This document shows positions 56,904 to 64,000 of a stretch of 64,000 bases of DNA, one piece after another. This DNA is from Burkholderia cenocepacia. GTDB lineage: Bacteria > Pseudomonadota > Gammaproteobacteria > Burkholderiales > Burkholderiaceae. Under the pieces are notes generated by a model. It made no database searches. It saw only the letters and a program-made list of their open reading frames with translations, and had not been told where the DNA came from. The stretch is taken from positions 2,170,001 through 2,234,000 of the forward strand of contig NZ_CP060039.1 in the NCBI RefSeq assembly GCF_014211915.1, written 5' to 3'. Position numbers and translations under genes: made by a program. How positions within the stretch are numbered: position 1 is the first letter of the stretch; the number at the start of each line of letters is the position of its first letter.

Positions 56904-57734
56904 TCAGCCCGAGCCGGAATGCCCGCCCGGCAAGGGCGCGCGCGCCAGCGCCGCGTCGACGGGCGGCAGGTCGATCCGTTCCGGATCGAGCGTCTTCCAG
57001 CGGCCGTCGATCAGCCCTTCGAGCGGGTGGAAGTTCGCCTTGTAGGCCATCTTCGGGCTCTCGCGGATCCAATAGCCGAGGTACACGTAGGGCAGCCCGA
57101 GGCTCTTCGCCTGCTCGATCTGCCACAGGATGTTGTAGGTGCCGTAGCTCGTGTGCCGGTCGTCCGGCTCGAAGAACGTATAGACCGACGACAGCCCGTC
57201 GCCGAGGATGTCGATCATGCTGACCATCCGCAGCTTGCCGGGTTCGCCGCCCGGTGCGTCGAGGTCGCGGAATTCGACGAGGCGCGAGTTGATCCGGCTT
57301 TGCAGCAGGAATTGTTCGTACTGGTCGCGGCTGTCGCGATCCATGCCGCCGCCTGCGTGGCGCGCGGACTGGTAGCGCATGTAGAGCGCGTAGTGCTCTT
57401 CGTCGTAGTGCAGCGGCGAGACTGTCGCGACCAGCGCGCGGTGCCGTTTCCACATCCTGCGCTGCGTGCGCGTCGGCGCGAACTCGCCGACCGGCACGCG
57501 CACGGGCACGCAGGCGCGGCAGCCGTCGCAGTACGGGCGGTACGTGAAGACGCCCGAGCGGCGGAAGCCGGCCTTCACGAGCTCGGTGTAGATGTCGGAA
57601 TTGATCAGGTGGCTCGGCGTCGCGACTTGCGAGCGCGCGATGCGGCCGTCCAGATAGCTGCACGGATAGGGCGCCGTTGCATAGAATTGCAGCGCCGAAA
57701 GCGGTGAAAGCGGCAGCTCAGTCGGGTGAGTCAT
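56904..57734 (-). CDS. bpt: Aspartate/glutamate leucyltransferase (bacterial arginyltransferase-like, Bpt)
   Basis: A 276-residue N-degron enzyme that adds leucine to N-terminal Asp or Glu so that ClpS/ClpAP can degrade the protein. N-terminal [16 protein letters not shown], the cysteine motif [14 protein letters not shown] (Cys69, 72, 75), and [17 protein letters not shown]. Next to aat on the same strand, 33 bases after it; the pair covers both secondary and primary routes of the leucine N-degron pathway. Confidence 0.93.
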   Translation of the reverse strand: MTHPTELPLSPLSALQFYATAPYPCSYLDGRIARSQVATPSHLINSDIYTELVKAGFRRSGVFTYRPYCDGCRACVPVRVPVGEFAPTRTQRRMWKRHRALVATVSPLHYDEEHYALYMRYQSARHAGGGMDRDSRDQYEQFLLQSRINSRLVEFRDLDAPGGEPGKLRMVSMIDILGDGLSSVYTFFEPDDRHTSYGTYNILWQIEQAKSLGLPYVYLGYWIRESPKMAYKANFHPLEGLIDGRWKTLDPERIDLPPVDAALARAPLPGGHSGSG

Positions 57735-57767
57735 GGGCAGCTCTCGATGCAGGGAAGGAGTGCCGCG

Positions 57768-58532
57768 CTAGCGCTCGGTCCCGGTGGGCGCCGCCGTTTC
57801 GGCGGGGCTCGTCAGCGCGGCGAGCACGCGCTTGTCGAACTGCCACGGAATCGGCGGTTCGGCTACCGCGCTGCGCACGTGAGCGACAAAGGCCTTGCGT
57901 GCGATCTCGCGGCCGCCGAGCGACGCTAGATGCGACGTATTCTGCTGGCAGTCTATCATCTCCAGCCCCTGCTCGCGAAGGTGCGCGATGAGCGCGGCCA
58001 GCGCGATTTTCGACGCATCGGTCACGTCCGCATACATCGACTCGCCGAAAAACATCCGGCCGAACGACACGCCGTACAGGCCGCCGACGCGGCGCCCGTC
58101 GTGCCACGTCTCGATGCTGTGCGCGTTGCCGGAGCGGTAGAGCGACGTATAGGCGTCGATGATCTCGGCGGTGATCCACGTGCCGCGCTGCCCGCGGCGC
58201 GGCGCCTGGGCGCATGCCCGCATCACGCCGGCAAAATCGTGATCGACGCGCACTTCCCATTCCGGCGCGCGCAGCACGCGCTTCAGCGTCTTGCGCAGCG
58301 ACGGCGATACCTTGAATTCGGCCGGCACGAGGATCATGCGCGGGTCGGGGCTCCACCACAGCACCGGCTGGCCGTCCGAGTACCACGGGAAGATGCCGCG
58401 CAGGTACGCGTCGATGAGCCGCGACGGCAGCAGGTCGGCGCTCGCGGCGAGCAGCCCGGGCGCCCCGGTCGCGGGACCGAGCGCGCGTTCGATGGACGGA
58501 AACGGATCGTCCGGGCCGAGCCAGGGAACCAT
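57768..58532 (-). CDS. aat: Leucyl/phenylalanyl-tRNA-protein transferase
   Basis: A 254-residue Aat, which adds Leu or Phe to N-terminal Lys/Arg of substrates. [18 protein letters not shown] then [12 protein letters not shown] are the signature; [37 protein letters not shown] and [20 protein letters not shown] are also present. The start at 58532 gives [18 protein letters not shown]. It is 11 bases after the NUDIX gene, so probably co-transcribed. Confidence 0.95.
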   Translation of the reverse strand: MVPWLGPDDPFPSIERALGPATGAPGLLAASADLLPSRLIDAYLRGIFPWYSDGQPVLWWSPDPRMILVPAEFKVSPSLRKTLKRVLRAPEWEVRVDHDFAGVMRACAQAPRRGQRGTWITAEIIDAYTSLYRSGNAHSIETWHDGRRVGGLYGVSFGRMFFGESMYADVTDASKIALAALIAHLREQGLEMIDCQQNTSHLASLGGREIARKAFVAHVRSAVAEPPIPWQFDKRVLAALTSPAETAAPTGTER

Positions 58533-58543
58533 GGGTGCGGGGC

Positions 58544-59089
58544 TCAGCCGTTGCGCAGCGAGCGGAAGATGTCGCCGGTGTGCACGCCGTAGTCGCCGGC
58601 GGCGCGATCCGCGAAGAAGAAGCGCAGGGTCTGGCTGACGGTCGGGAACGCGATCTCGTCCCACGGGATGTCGGCTTCGTCGAACAGTTTCACTTCGAGG
58701 CTTTCCTCGCCGGCTTCGAAACCCGGATCGGTGAGCCGCGCAAGATAGAACAGGTGGACCTGGTGCACGTGCGGCACGTTGAGCAGCGTGAACAGGTTCT
58801 GCACCTCGACGCGCGCGCCGGCTTCCTCGAGCGTTTCGCGCGCGGCAGCTTCCGCGGTCGTCTCGCCCATTTCCATGAAGCCCGCCGGCAGCGTCCAGAA
58901 TCCGTAGCGCGGTTCGATCGCACGGCGGCACAGCAGGATCTGGTCGCCCCAGACCGGCACCGTGCCGACGACGTTGCGCGGATTCTGATAGTGGATCGTG
59001 CCGCAGTGATCGCAGACGAAGCGCTCGCGGTTGTCGCCCGGAGGAATGCGCGCGAGGACTTCGTGACCGCAGACGGAGCAGAATTTCAT
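58544..59089 (-). CDS. NUDIX hydrolase with zinc ribbon
   Basis: A 181-residue protein with an N-terminal zinc ribbon (CSVC at 4-7, CDHC at 26-29) and a complete Nudix box at 70-92 (Gly70, Glu76, Arg84-Glu85, Glu88-Glu89, Gly91). Zinc-ribbon Nudix proteins of the NudC-like branch act on NADH or related dinucleotides. It is first in the run NUDIX-aat-bpt-pyrD. Preceded upstream by the initiator tRNA. Confidence 0.9.
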   Translation of the reverse strand: MKFCSVCGHEVLARIPPGDNRERFVCDHCGTIHYQNPRNVVGTVPVWGDQILLCRRAIEPRYGFWTLPAGFMEMGETTAEAAARETLEEAGARVEVQNLFTLLNVPHVHQVHLFYLARLTDPGFEAGEESLEVKLFDEADIPWDEIAFPTVSQTLRFFFADRAAGDYGVHTGDIFRSLRNG

Positions 59090-59238
59090 GTCGAATGGAA
59101 GGGACGAGGTGATGCGAGTGTATCACCGGGCCGCGGCATTCTCGAACGCCTGCGCATGGGGCGGCGAGTCGTGCGAAACGGTGGGGGCGCGGGTGGGCGC
59201 GCGAGCGAAGAGGGCGCGGCGCCCGGACGCGTAAAAAC

Positions 59239-59266
59239 AAAAAGCCCGGCACGAAACCGGGCTTTT
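59239..59266 (-). terminator. Terminator of tRNA-fMet
   Basis: AAAGCCCGG and CCGGGCTTT pair around a 7-base loop; on the minus strand a TTTTTGTTTTTAC tail follows. It lies 18 bases after the tRNA. Confidence 0.88.
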
Positions 59267-59284
59267 TGCGAAATTCTGGACGGT

Positions 59285-59361
<77 letters not shown>

Positions 59362-59377
59362 TCCGTCGAAGAAATGA

Positions 59378-59406
59378 ATTATATGGGCTAACCAGAATGC
59401 GTGCAA
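59378..59406 (-). promoter_or_regulatory. Sigma-70 promoter of tRNA-fMet
   Basis: On the minus strand TTGCAC (59406-59401), a 17-base spacer and a perfect TATAAT (59383-59378), 17-45 bases before the tRNA. Confidence 0.8.
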
Positions 59407-59558
59407 GTGTTTTCTGACAATCGCATGACGAGCGAGGGTGGGGCCGGTACGGGAAGGCGCGTGCGCTAGAATCGAGCGGTTTGTGTCGTCATCCCTGCAG
59501 CGGCCCTGCGCGATCGCATCGGCGCCGTTGCGACTCTCATTACTGCATCGACGGATTC

Positions 59559-60056
59559 ATGGACATCGCTCACGATCTGCAATCGATCGGCGCGCAGGAA
59601 CAGGCGCTCGTGTTTCCCCATTTCGACCCGGCCCGCGCGTGGGCGCTCGGCAACCGGATGCATGCGCTCGCGACGTCGCGCGGTCATGCGATCGCGATCG
59701 ACATCGTCACGTTCGGCCAGCCGCTGTTCTATGCGGCGCTCGCCGGAGCCACGCCCGACAACGCCGACTGGGTGCGCCGCAAGCGCAACGTCGTCGCGCA
59801 TTTTCGCCGTAGCTCGTACGCGATCGGCCTGCGCATGCAGCAGGCCGGCGCGACCCTCGCGGACAAGCACGGGCTGCCGGTCGCCGAGTATGCGTCGCAC
59901 GGCGGCTCGTTTCCGCTGACCGTGGCCGGTGCCGGCGTGATCGGCTCGATCACTGCGTCCGGGTTGCCGCAGCGTGCGGACCACGAGTTCGTCGTCGAGG
60001 CGCTGTGTGCGGAGCTCGGCCACGACTACGCGGTACTGGCCCTCGCAAGGAGCTGA
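59559..60056 (+). CDS. UPF0303 (heme-degrading-like) family protein
   Basis: A 165-residue UPF0303 protein, fold related to HbpS/DUF336 heme-degrading proteins. Conserved [24 protein letters not shown] near 40-60, [23 protein letters not shown] and [13 protein letters not shown] C-terminal segment ([23 protein letters not shown]). Function unproven. Three bases separate it from the SMR gene, so co-transcribed. Confidence 0.85.
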
Positions 60057-60059
60057 GCG

Positions 60060-60398
60060 ATGCAATTGCCCGGTTACGCATGGCTCGCGATCGCGATCGT
60101 CGCGGAAGTGATCGGCACGTCCGCGCTGCGCGCGGCGGACGGCTTCACGCGCTTGTGGCCGTCGGTGCTCGTCGTCGCCGGTTACGGCGTCGCGTTCTAC
60201 TGCCTGTCGCTCACGTTGCGCACGATGCCCGTCGGCATCATCTATGCAGTCTGGTCGGGCGCCGGCATCGTGCTGATCACGCTCGTCGCGATGCTGCTCT
60301 ATCGCCAGGTGCCGGACGTGCCGGCGGTGATCGGCCTCGGGCTGATCATCGCGGGCGTCGTGGTGCTGAACCTGTTCTCGAAGATGCAGGCGCACTGA
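60060..60398 (+). CDS. Small multidrug resistance (SMR/EmrE-like) efflux protein
   Basis: A 112-residue SMR protein with four helices. Essential membrane Glu16 in IAIVAEVIGTSALRAADGFT, then VVAGYGVAFYCLSLTLRTMPVGIIYAVWSGAGIV, both hallmark segments. Works as a dimer, exchanging protons for cationic drugs. Starts 3 bases after the UPF0303 gene. Confidence 0.93.
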   Translation: MQLPGYAWLAIAIVAEVIGTSALRAADGFTRLWPSVLVVAGYGVAFYCLSLTLRTMPVGIIYAVWSGAGIVLITLVAMLLYRQVPDVPAVIGLGLIIAGVVVLNLFSKMQAH

Positions 60399-60420
60399 GC
60401 GTGCGACCGCCGTTTGCCGG

Positions 60421-61584
60421 ATGACCTTCATGACCGATTCCCTTTCCGCCGCCGTTCCCGCCGAATCCGCCCAGCCCGACGTGCGCGCCTATGTCGCGAA
60501 CCGCATCGGCTTTCTCGAACTGAACCGGCCGAAGGCGCTGAATGCGCTGTCGATCGGCATGATCCGGCTGATGCAGCAGGCGCTCGACGCGTGGCGCGAC
60601 GATCCCGACGTCGTCGCGGTCGTGGTGCACAGTCCCCACCCGCGCGCGTTCTGCGCGGGCGGCGACGTGCGCTTCTTCCACGATGCGTGGCAGCGCGGCG
60701 ACCGCGATGCGGTCGATACGTTCTTCATCGAGGAATACACGCTGAACCATGCGATTTTCACGTATCCGAAGCCGTACATCGCGTTGATGCACGGCGTCGT
60801 GATGGGCGGCGGCATGGGGATTTCGCAGGCGGCGCGGCATACGGGCGGCCTGCGCGTCGTGACCGACTCGACGAAGATGGCGATGCCCGAAACGCGCATC
60901 GGCCTGTTCCCGGACGTCGGGATGAGCTGGTTTCTCGCGCGCACGCCCGGCGCGATCGGCCGCTATCTCGCGGTGACCGGCGCGACGCTCGACGCGGCCG
61001 GCGCGCTGTACGCGCAACTCGCCGACGTCTATCTGCCCGATGCCGCGCTGCCGCCGCTGCTCGACACGCTGCGCGGCACGCGCATCGACAGCGGTGCGCA
61101 GGCCGTCGGGTGCGTGACCGACGCGGCGGCCGCGCACAAGGTCGTGCCGACGCCGGACACGTCGGCGCTCGCCGACGCGCGCGCCGGGATCGACCGGCAT
61201 TTCGCGCAGCCCGACCTCAACGCAATCCTCGCGTCGCTCGACGCCGAGCCGGATTGCGCGGCGGTCGACGGGTGGGTCGAGAAGGCGACTCACGCGATGC
61301 GCGAGCAGTTGTCGCCGCTGTCGATGGCTGTATCGCTCGAAGTCGTCGAACGCGCGCGCGGCGCGACGATGGCCGATTGCCTGCGGCGCGATCTCGATCT
61401 CACGCGCTCGACCTTCGCGCGCGGCGACGTGATCGAAGGCGTGCGCGCGCTGATCGTCGACAAGGATCACCAGCCGGTGTGGCGCTTCAAGTCGGCCGCC
61501 GACGTCGGGCGCGCCGACGTGCTCGCGATGTTCGACAGCCCGTGGACGCCCGACACGCATCCGCTGCGCGCGCTGAAGGACTGA
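60421..61584 (+). CDS. Enoyl-CoA hydratase/isomerase family, 3-hydroxyisobutyryl-CoA hydrolase-like
   Basis: A 387-residue ECH_2-type protein. The oxyanion-hole regions AFCAGGD (76-82) and GVVMGGGMG (125-133), plus PETRIGLFPDVGMSWFLAR with Glu157 and Asp165, are those of 3-hydroxyisobutyryl-CoA hydrolase in valine breakdown. Length (about 380) also fits this rather than short crotonases. No valine genes adjoin. A second in-frame ATG at 60430 is an alternative start. Confidence 0.87.
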   Translation: MTFMTDSLSAAVPAESAQPDVRAYVANRIGFLELNRPKALNALSIGMIRLMQQALDAWRDDPDVVAVVVHSPHPRAFCAGGDVRFFHDAWQRGDRDAVDTFFIEEYTLNHAIFTYPKPYIALMHGVVMGGGMGISQAARHTGGLRVVTDSTKMAMPETRIGLFPDVGMSWFLARTPGAIGRYLAVTGATLDAAGALYAQLADVYLPDAALPPLLDTLRGTRIDSGAQAVGCVTDAAAAHKVVPTPDTSALADARAGIDRHFAQPDLNAILASLDAEPDCAAVDGWVEKATHAMREQLSPLSMAVSLEVVERARGATMADCLRRDLDLTRSTFARGDVIEGVRALIVDKDHQPVWRFKSAADVGRADVLAMFDSPWTPDTHPLRALKD

Positions 61585-61634
61585 CGTCGATCAGGCTGAT
61601 TCGCGCGGGAGGAGCGACGCGCGGGGAAGAAACG

Positions 61635-61668
61635 AAAAGGCCGCGTGCACGATGCACGCGGCCTTTTT
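61635..61668 (+). terminator. Terminator after the ECH_2 gene
   Basis: GGCCGCGTGC and GCACGCGGCC form a 10-bp perfect stem with A4 before and T5 after, 50 bases past the stop. It can also serve the convergent small membrane protein gene. Confidence 0.88.
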
Positions 61669-61718
61669 CATGGATGTCGGCCGGTCCGGGCCCGAAGGCC
61701 GCATCGCCCGCGTTGGCG

Positions 61719-62147
61719 TTATTCGTCGCCCGCGTCGTCCGACATGAACGCGCGCATGAACACGAGCGCGCCGAAGCCCCATACTGCGTTCGCCGCGAAG
61801 CCGGCCGCGAGCACGGGCATCATGTTGCCCGAAGGCCAGATGCCGCGCAGCGGATCGATCGCGAACACGCGGGCGGCCGTCAGCACGATACCGCCGAACA
61901 CGAGCGCGCCGATCCACGATGCTTCGCGTTCCGGCGACACGCGCAACAACCACGCCATCGGAATTGCGCAGCACGCGCTGATCAGCGCATTCGCGACAAA
62001 TTCAGGAATGCCGAGCGGCGCGAACGGTTGTGTCGAGAAGCCGGTTGCGGCGATCAGGTCGGCCGTGTGGAGGAGGGCGAGCGTGGCCTCGCGGAAGAAC
62101 AGTGCGGCCAGGAAGCCGGACAGGAAGGGCAGGATGACTTTCTGCAT
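61719..62147 (-). CDS. Small integral membrane protein of unknown function
   Basis: A 142-residue protein with about four hydrophobic helices (VILPFLSGFLAALFF, FVANALISACCAIPMAWLL, SWIGALVFGGIVLTAARVFA, MMPVLAAGFAANAVWGFGALVFM) and an acidic C-terminus. No family recognised. ATG 62147 is preferred over the in-frame GTG at 62159 although neither has a strong Shine-Dalgarno. Divergent from ssuD. Confidence 0.65.
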   Translation of the reverse strand: MQKVILPFLSGFLAALFFREATLALLHTADLIAATGFSTQPFAPLGIPEFVANALISACCAIPMAWLLRVSPEREASWIGALVFGGIVLTAARVFAIDPLRGIWPSGNMMPVLAAGFAANAVWGFGALVFMRAFMSDDAGDE

Positions 62148-62488
62148 CGATGAGTGCACCGCAGGCGCGCACGGCCGAAGCCGTATGCGCGAAGTTATTC
62201 GGATAGGTGCGCCATTATAGGGCCCGGCCGCGGCGATATTCGCTCCAGCGTCGTGCTAATCACGAAAGCGGAAAACCTAAGCTCAAAAAAATCGTTCCAA
62301 AGCCCTGTACCGATCCCTAGACTGATTCCTCAGAAACAGCCGTGCGATCGCGTCCTCGTCCGCTGCACGGCCTGACCGGCGAGCCATCCCGATTCGAATG
62401 CACACCATGCATGCGTCGCTCCTCCGCGACGCGAGCAGGGCGACGTTTTTTTCAAATTTCGGCAGTGACAGTCAAGCAGGAGCAGCAG
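62148..62488. other. Intergenic region before ssuD
   Basis: 341 bases without a convincing gene, divergent between the small membrane protein and ssuD. It is AT-richer near 62262-62340 and presumably holds the ssu promoter and a site for a CysB/Cbl/SsuR-type LysR activator, but I see no sequence I can assign. No ssuA gene is present. Confidence 0.5.
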
Positions 62489-63646
62489 ATGAATGTGTTC
62501 TGGTTTATCCCCACGCATGGCGACAGCCGCTATCTCGGCACGGCCGAAGGCGCGCGCGCCGCGGACTACGATTACTTCAAGCAGGTCGCCGTGGCGGCGG
62601 ACACGCTCGGCTACGACGGCGTGCTGCTGCCGACCGGCCGTTCCTGCGAGGATGCGTGGGTCGTCGCATCGAGCCTCATTCCGGCTACGCAGCGCCTGAA
62701 ATTCCTGGTCGCCGTGCGTCCCGGCATCGCTTCGCCGGGGCTCGCCGCGCGGATGGCCGCGACCTTCGACCGTCTGTCGGGCGGCCGCCTGCTGATCAAC
62801 GTCGTCACCGGCGGCGATGCGGCCGAGCTCGAGGGCGACGGCCTCTTCGCCGATCACGACACGCGCTACGAGATCACCGACGATTTCCTGAACATCTGGC
62901 GCGGACTGCTCGCCGCATCGCACGACAACGACGGGTTCGACTACATCGGCAAGCACCTGCAGTCGAAAGGCGGCAAGGCGCTTTATCCGCCCGTCCAGCA
63001 TCCGCATCCGCCGCTGTGGTTCGGCGGCTCGTCGCCGGCCGCTCACGCGATCGCCGCCGATCACATCGATACCTATCTGACCTGGGGCGAGCCACCCGAG
63101 GCCGTCGCGAAGAAGATCGCCGACATCCGCGCCCGTGCCGACGCGCGCGGCCGCAAGATCAAGTTCGGCATCCGCCTGCACGTGATCGTGCGCGAGACCG
63201 AGGACGAGGCATGGCGTGACGCCGATCGGCTGATCAGCCGGCTCGACGACGACACGATCGCGCGTGCGCAGAAAGCGTTCGCGAACATGGATTCGGAAGG
63301 CCAGCGCCGGATGGCCGCGCTGCACGGCGGCAAGCGCGGCGGCCGCGAGGCGCTCGAGGTCTATCCGAACCTGTGGGCCGGCGTGGGGCTCGTGCGCGGC
63401 GGCGCCGGCACGGCGCTCGTCGGCAATCCCGAGCAGGTCGCGGAACGGATGCGCGAATACGCGGATCTCGGCATCGAGACGTTCATCCTGTCCGGCTATC
63501 CGCACCTCGAGGAGTCGTATCGCTTCGCGGAACTCGTGTTCCCGCTGATCAAGGGCGAGGGCGTCAAGAAGGCGGCTGGTCCGCTGTCGGGGCCGTTCGG
63601 CGAGATCGTCGGCAACAACTATCTGCCGAAGACGAGCCAGAGCTGA
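62489..63646 (+). CDS. ssuD: FMNH2-dependent alkanesulfonate monooxygenase
   Basis: A 385-residue SsuD that releases sulfite from alkanesulfonates using reduced FMN from SsuE, for sulfur supply. Bacterial-luciferase fold: [38 protein letters not shown] with Cys53 (Cys54 of E. coli), [80 protein letters not shown] precedes the ATG. Followed 16 bases later by ssuC. Confidence 0.96.
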   Translation: MNVFWFIPTHGDSRYLGTAEGARAADYDYFKQVAVAADTLGYDGVLLPTGRSCEDAWVVASSLIPATQRLKFLVAVRPGIASPGLAARMAATFDRLSGGRLLINVVTGGDAAELEGDGLFADHDTRYEITDDFLNIWRGLLAASHDNDGFDYIGKHLQSKGGKALYPPVQHPHPPLWFGGSSPAAHAIAADHIDTYLTWGEPPEAVAKKIADIRARADARGRKIKFGIRLHVIVRETEDEAWRDADRLISRLDDDTIARAQKAFANMDSEGQRRMAALHGGKRGGREALEVYPNLWAGVGLVRGGAGTALVGNPEQVAERMREYADLGIETFILSGYPHLEESYRFAELVFPLIKGEGVKKAAGPLSGPFGEIVGNNYLPKTSQS

Positions 63647-63662
63647 GCGACGGAGGCTTGCG

Positions 63663-64000
63663 ATGACAACGAAAACGTCGACGACGGGCGTCGCCGTGGC
63701 CGCCCGCGCGTGGCGCGGCGTCGCGCCGTGGCTCGTGCCGCTCGCGTTGCTGGTGGTGTGGGAGGTCGGTGCGCGCACCGGCTGGCTGTCGACCCGCGTG
63801 CTGCCCGAGCCGGTGGCCGTCGTGCGCGCCGCCTGGTCGCTCGTGACGTCGGGCGAAATGTGGGCGAACGTGAAAGTGAGCACGTGGCGCGCGCTGTTCG
63901 GCTTCGCGATCGGCGGTGGCGTGGGCCTTGCGCTGGGGCTTGCGACCGGGCTGTCGAAGGCCGCCGAGGTCGCGCTCGACTCGACGATCCAGATGATCCG
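63663..64000 (+). CDS. ssuC: Aliphatic sulfonate ABC transporter permease SsuC (3' end outside window)
   Basis: The first 112 residues of a BPD_transp_1 permease: MTTKTSTTGVAVAARAWRG, the membrane helix WLVPLALLVVWEVGARTGWLS, LPEPVAVVRAAWSLVTSGEMWANVKVSTWRALFGFAIGGGVGLALGLATGLS. This is the SsuC/TauC start. ssuB would follow outside the window. Confidence 0.93.
   Translation, partial: MTTKTSTTGVAVAARAWRGVAPWLVPLALLVVWEVGARTGWLSTRVLPEPVAVVRAAWSLVTSGEMWANVKVSTWRALFGFAIGGGVGLALGLATGLSKAAEVALDSTIQMI

Overview
The window is a GC-rich chromosomal segment from a Burkholderia, most likely the Burkholderia cepacia complex, primary chromosome. Pointers to this are the odhA-odhB-lpdA block beside typA, a complete Tad (Flp pilus) locus followed by a long glycine/arginine-tailed Hfq (Hfq2 type), paired Gly-Thr-Ser collagen-like lipoproteins, an initiator tRNA with a C1:A72 end, and GC-biased third codon positions throughout. 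Species cannot be fixed from the sequence alone.

Layout. 1-8.3 kb is housekeeping: the end of typA, the 2-oxoglutarate dehydrogenase operon (odhA, odhB, lpdA) and zapE. 8.4-9.4 kb holds a stand-alone IS5-type transposase N-domain protein and a small exported DUF2147 protein. 9.6-14.6 kb (minus strand) holds two paralogous repeat-rich collagen-like lipoproteins and a FhaC/ShlB-type outer-membrane transporter. They diverge from a 15.2-28.7 kb plus-strand Tad locus: Flp pilin, CpaA, TadE, CpaB, CpaC, CpaE/TadZ, CpaF, TadB, TadC, TadD, a DUF3613 protein, TadG, a sigma-54 activator with a degenerate receiver, and a DUF2968 coiled-coil protein. A 677-bp intergenic region between the two arms carries several inverted-repeat motifs and probably controls both. 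28.8-33.6 kb holds an hfq2-type gene that appears frameshifted, a small secreted protein, and a fatty-acid block (PsrA-like TetR regulator, also frameshifted, then fadD and a DUF1571 protein).

33.8-38.4 kb has an MFS carboxylate-type transporter, a GNAT acetyltransferase, a ParB-like nuclease-fold protein and a SulP anion transporter. 38.4-44.4 kb is a minus-strand sugar operon (ROK repressor, ABC ATPase, permease, binding protein, PfkB kinase) arranged like frc fructose-uptake operons, with a perfect 12-bp inverted repeat just upstream. 44.6-46.6 kb has three identical tRNA-Leu(CAG) genes, each with its own near-consensus promoter and terminator, with an orphan sulfonate-type binding protein between copies two and three. 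46.7-54 kb holds rnr, rlmB, an AmpD-like amidase lipoprotein, rpiA, a GntR/FadR regulator and a Gfo/Idh/MocA oxidoreductase. 54-59.4 kb (minus) holds an amino-acid ABC permease and binding protein without an ATPase, then pyrD, bpt, aat and a NUDIX hydrolase, and initiator tRNA-Met. 59.5-64 kb has a UPF0303 protein, an SMR efflux protein, a 3-hydroxyisobutyryl-CoA hydrolase-like protein, a small membrane protein, ssuD and the start of ssuC.

The most interesting parts are the collagen-like lipoprotein/TpsB-type operon facing the Tad pilus locus, its shared control region, and two genes (hfq2 and the TetR regulator) that each look disrupted by one missing base in a homopolymer. The homopolymer setting means a base-calling error is as likely as a true mutation.
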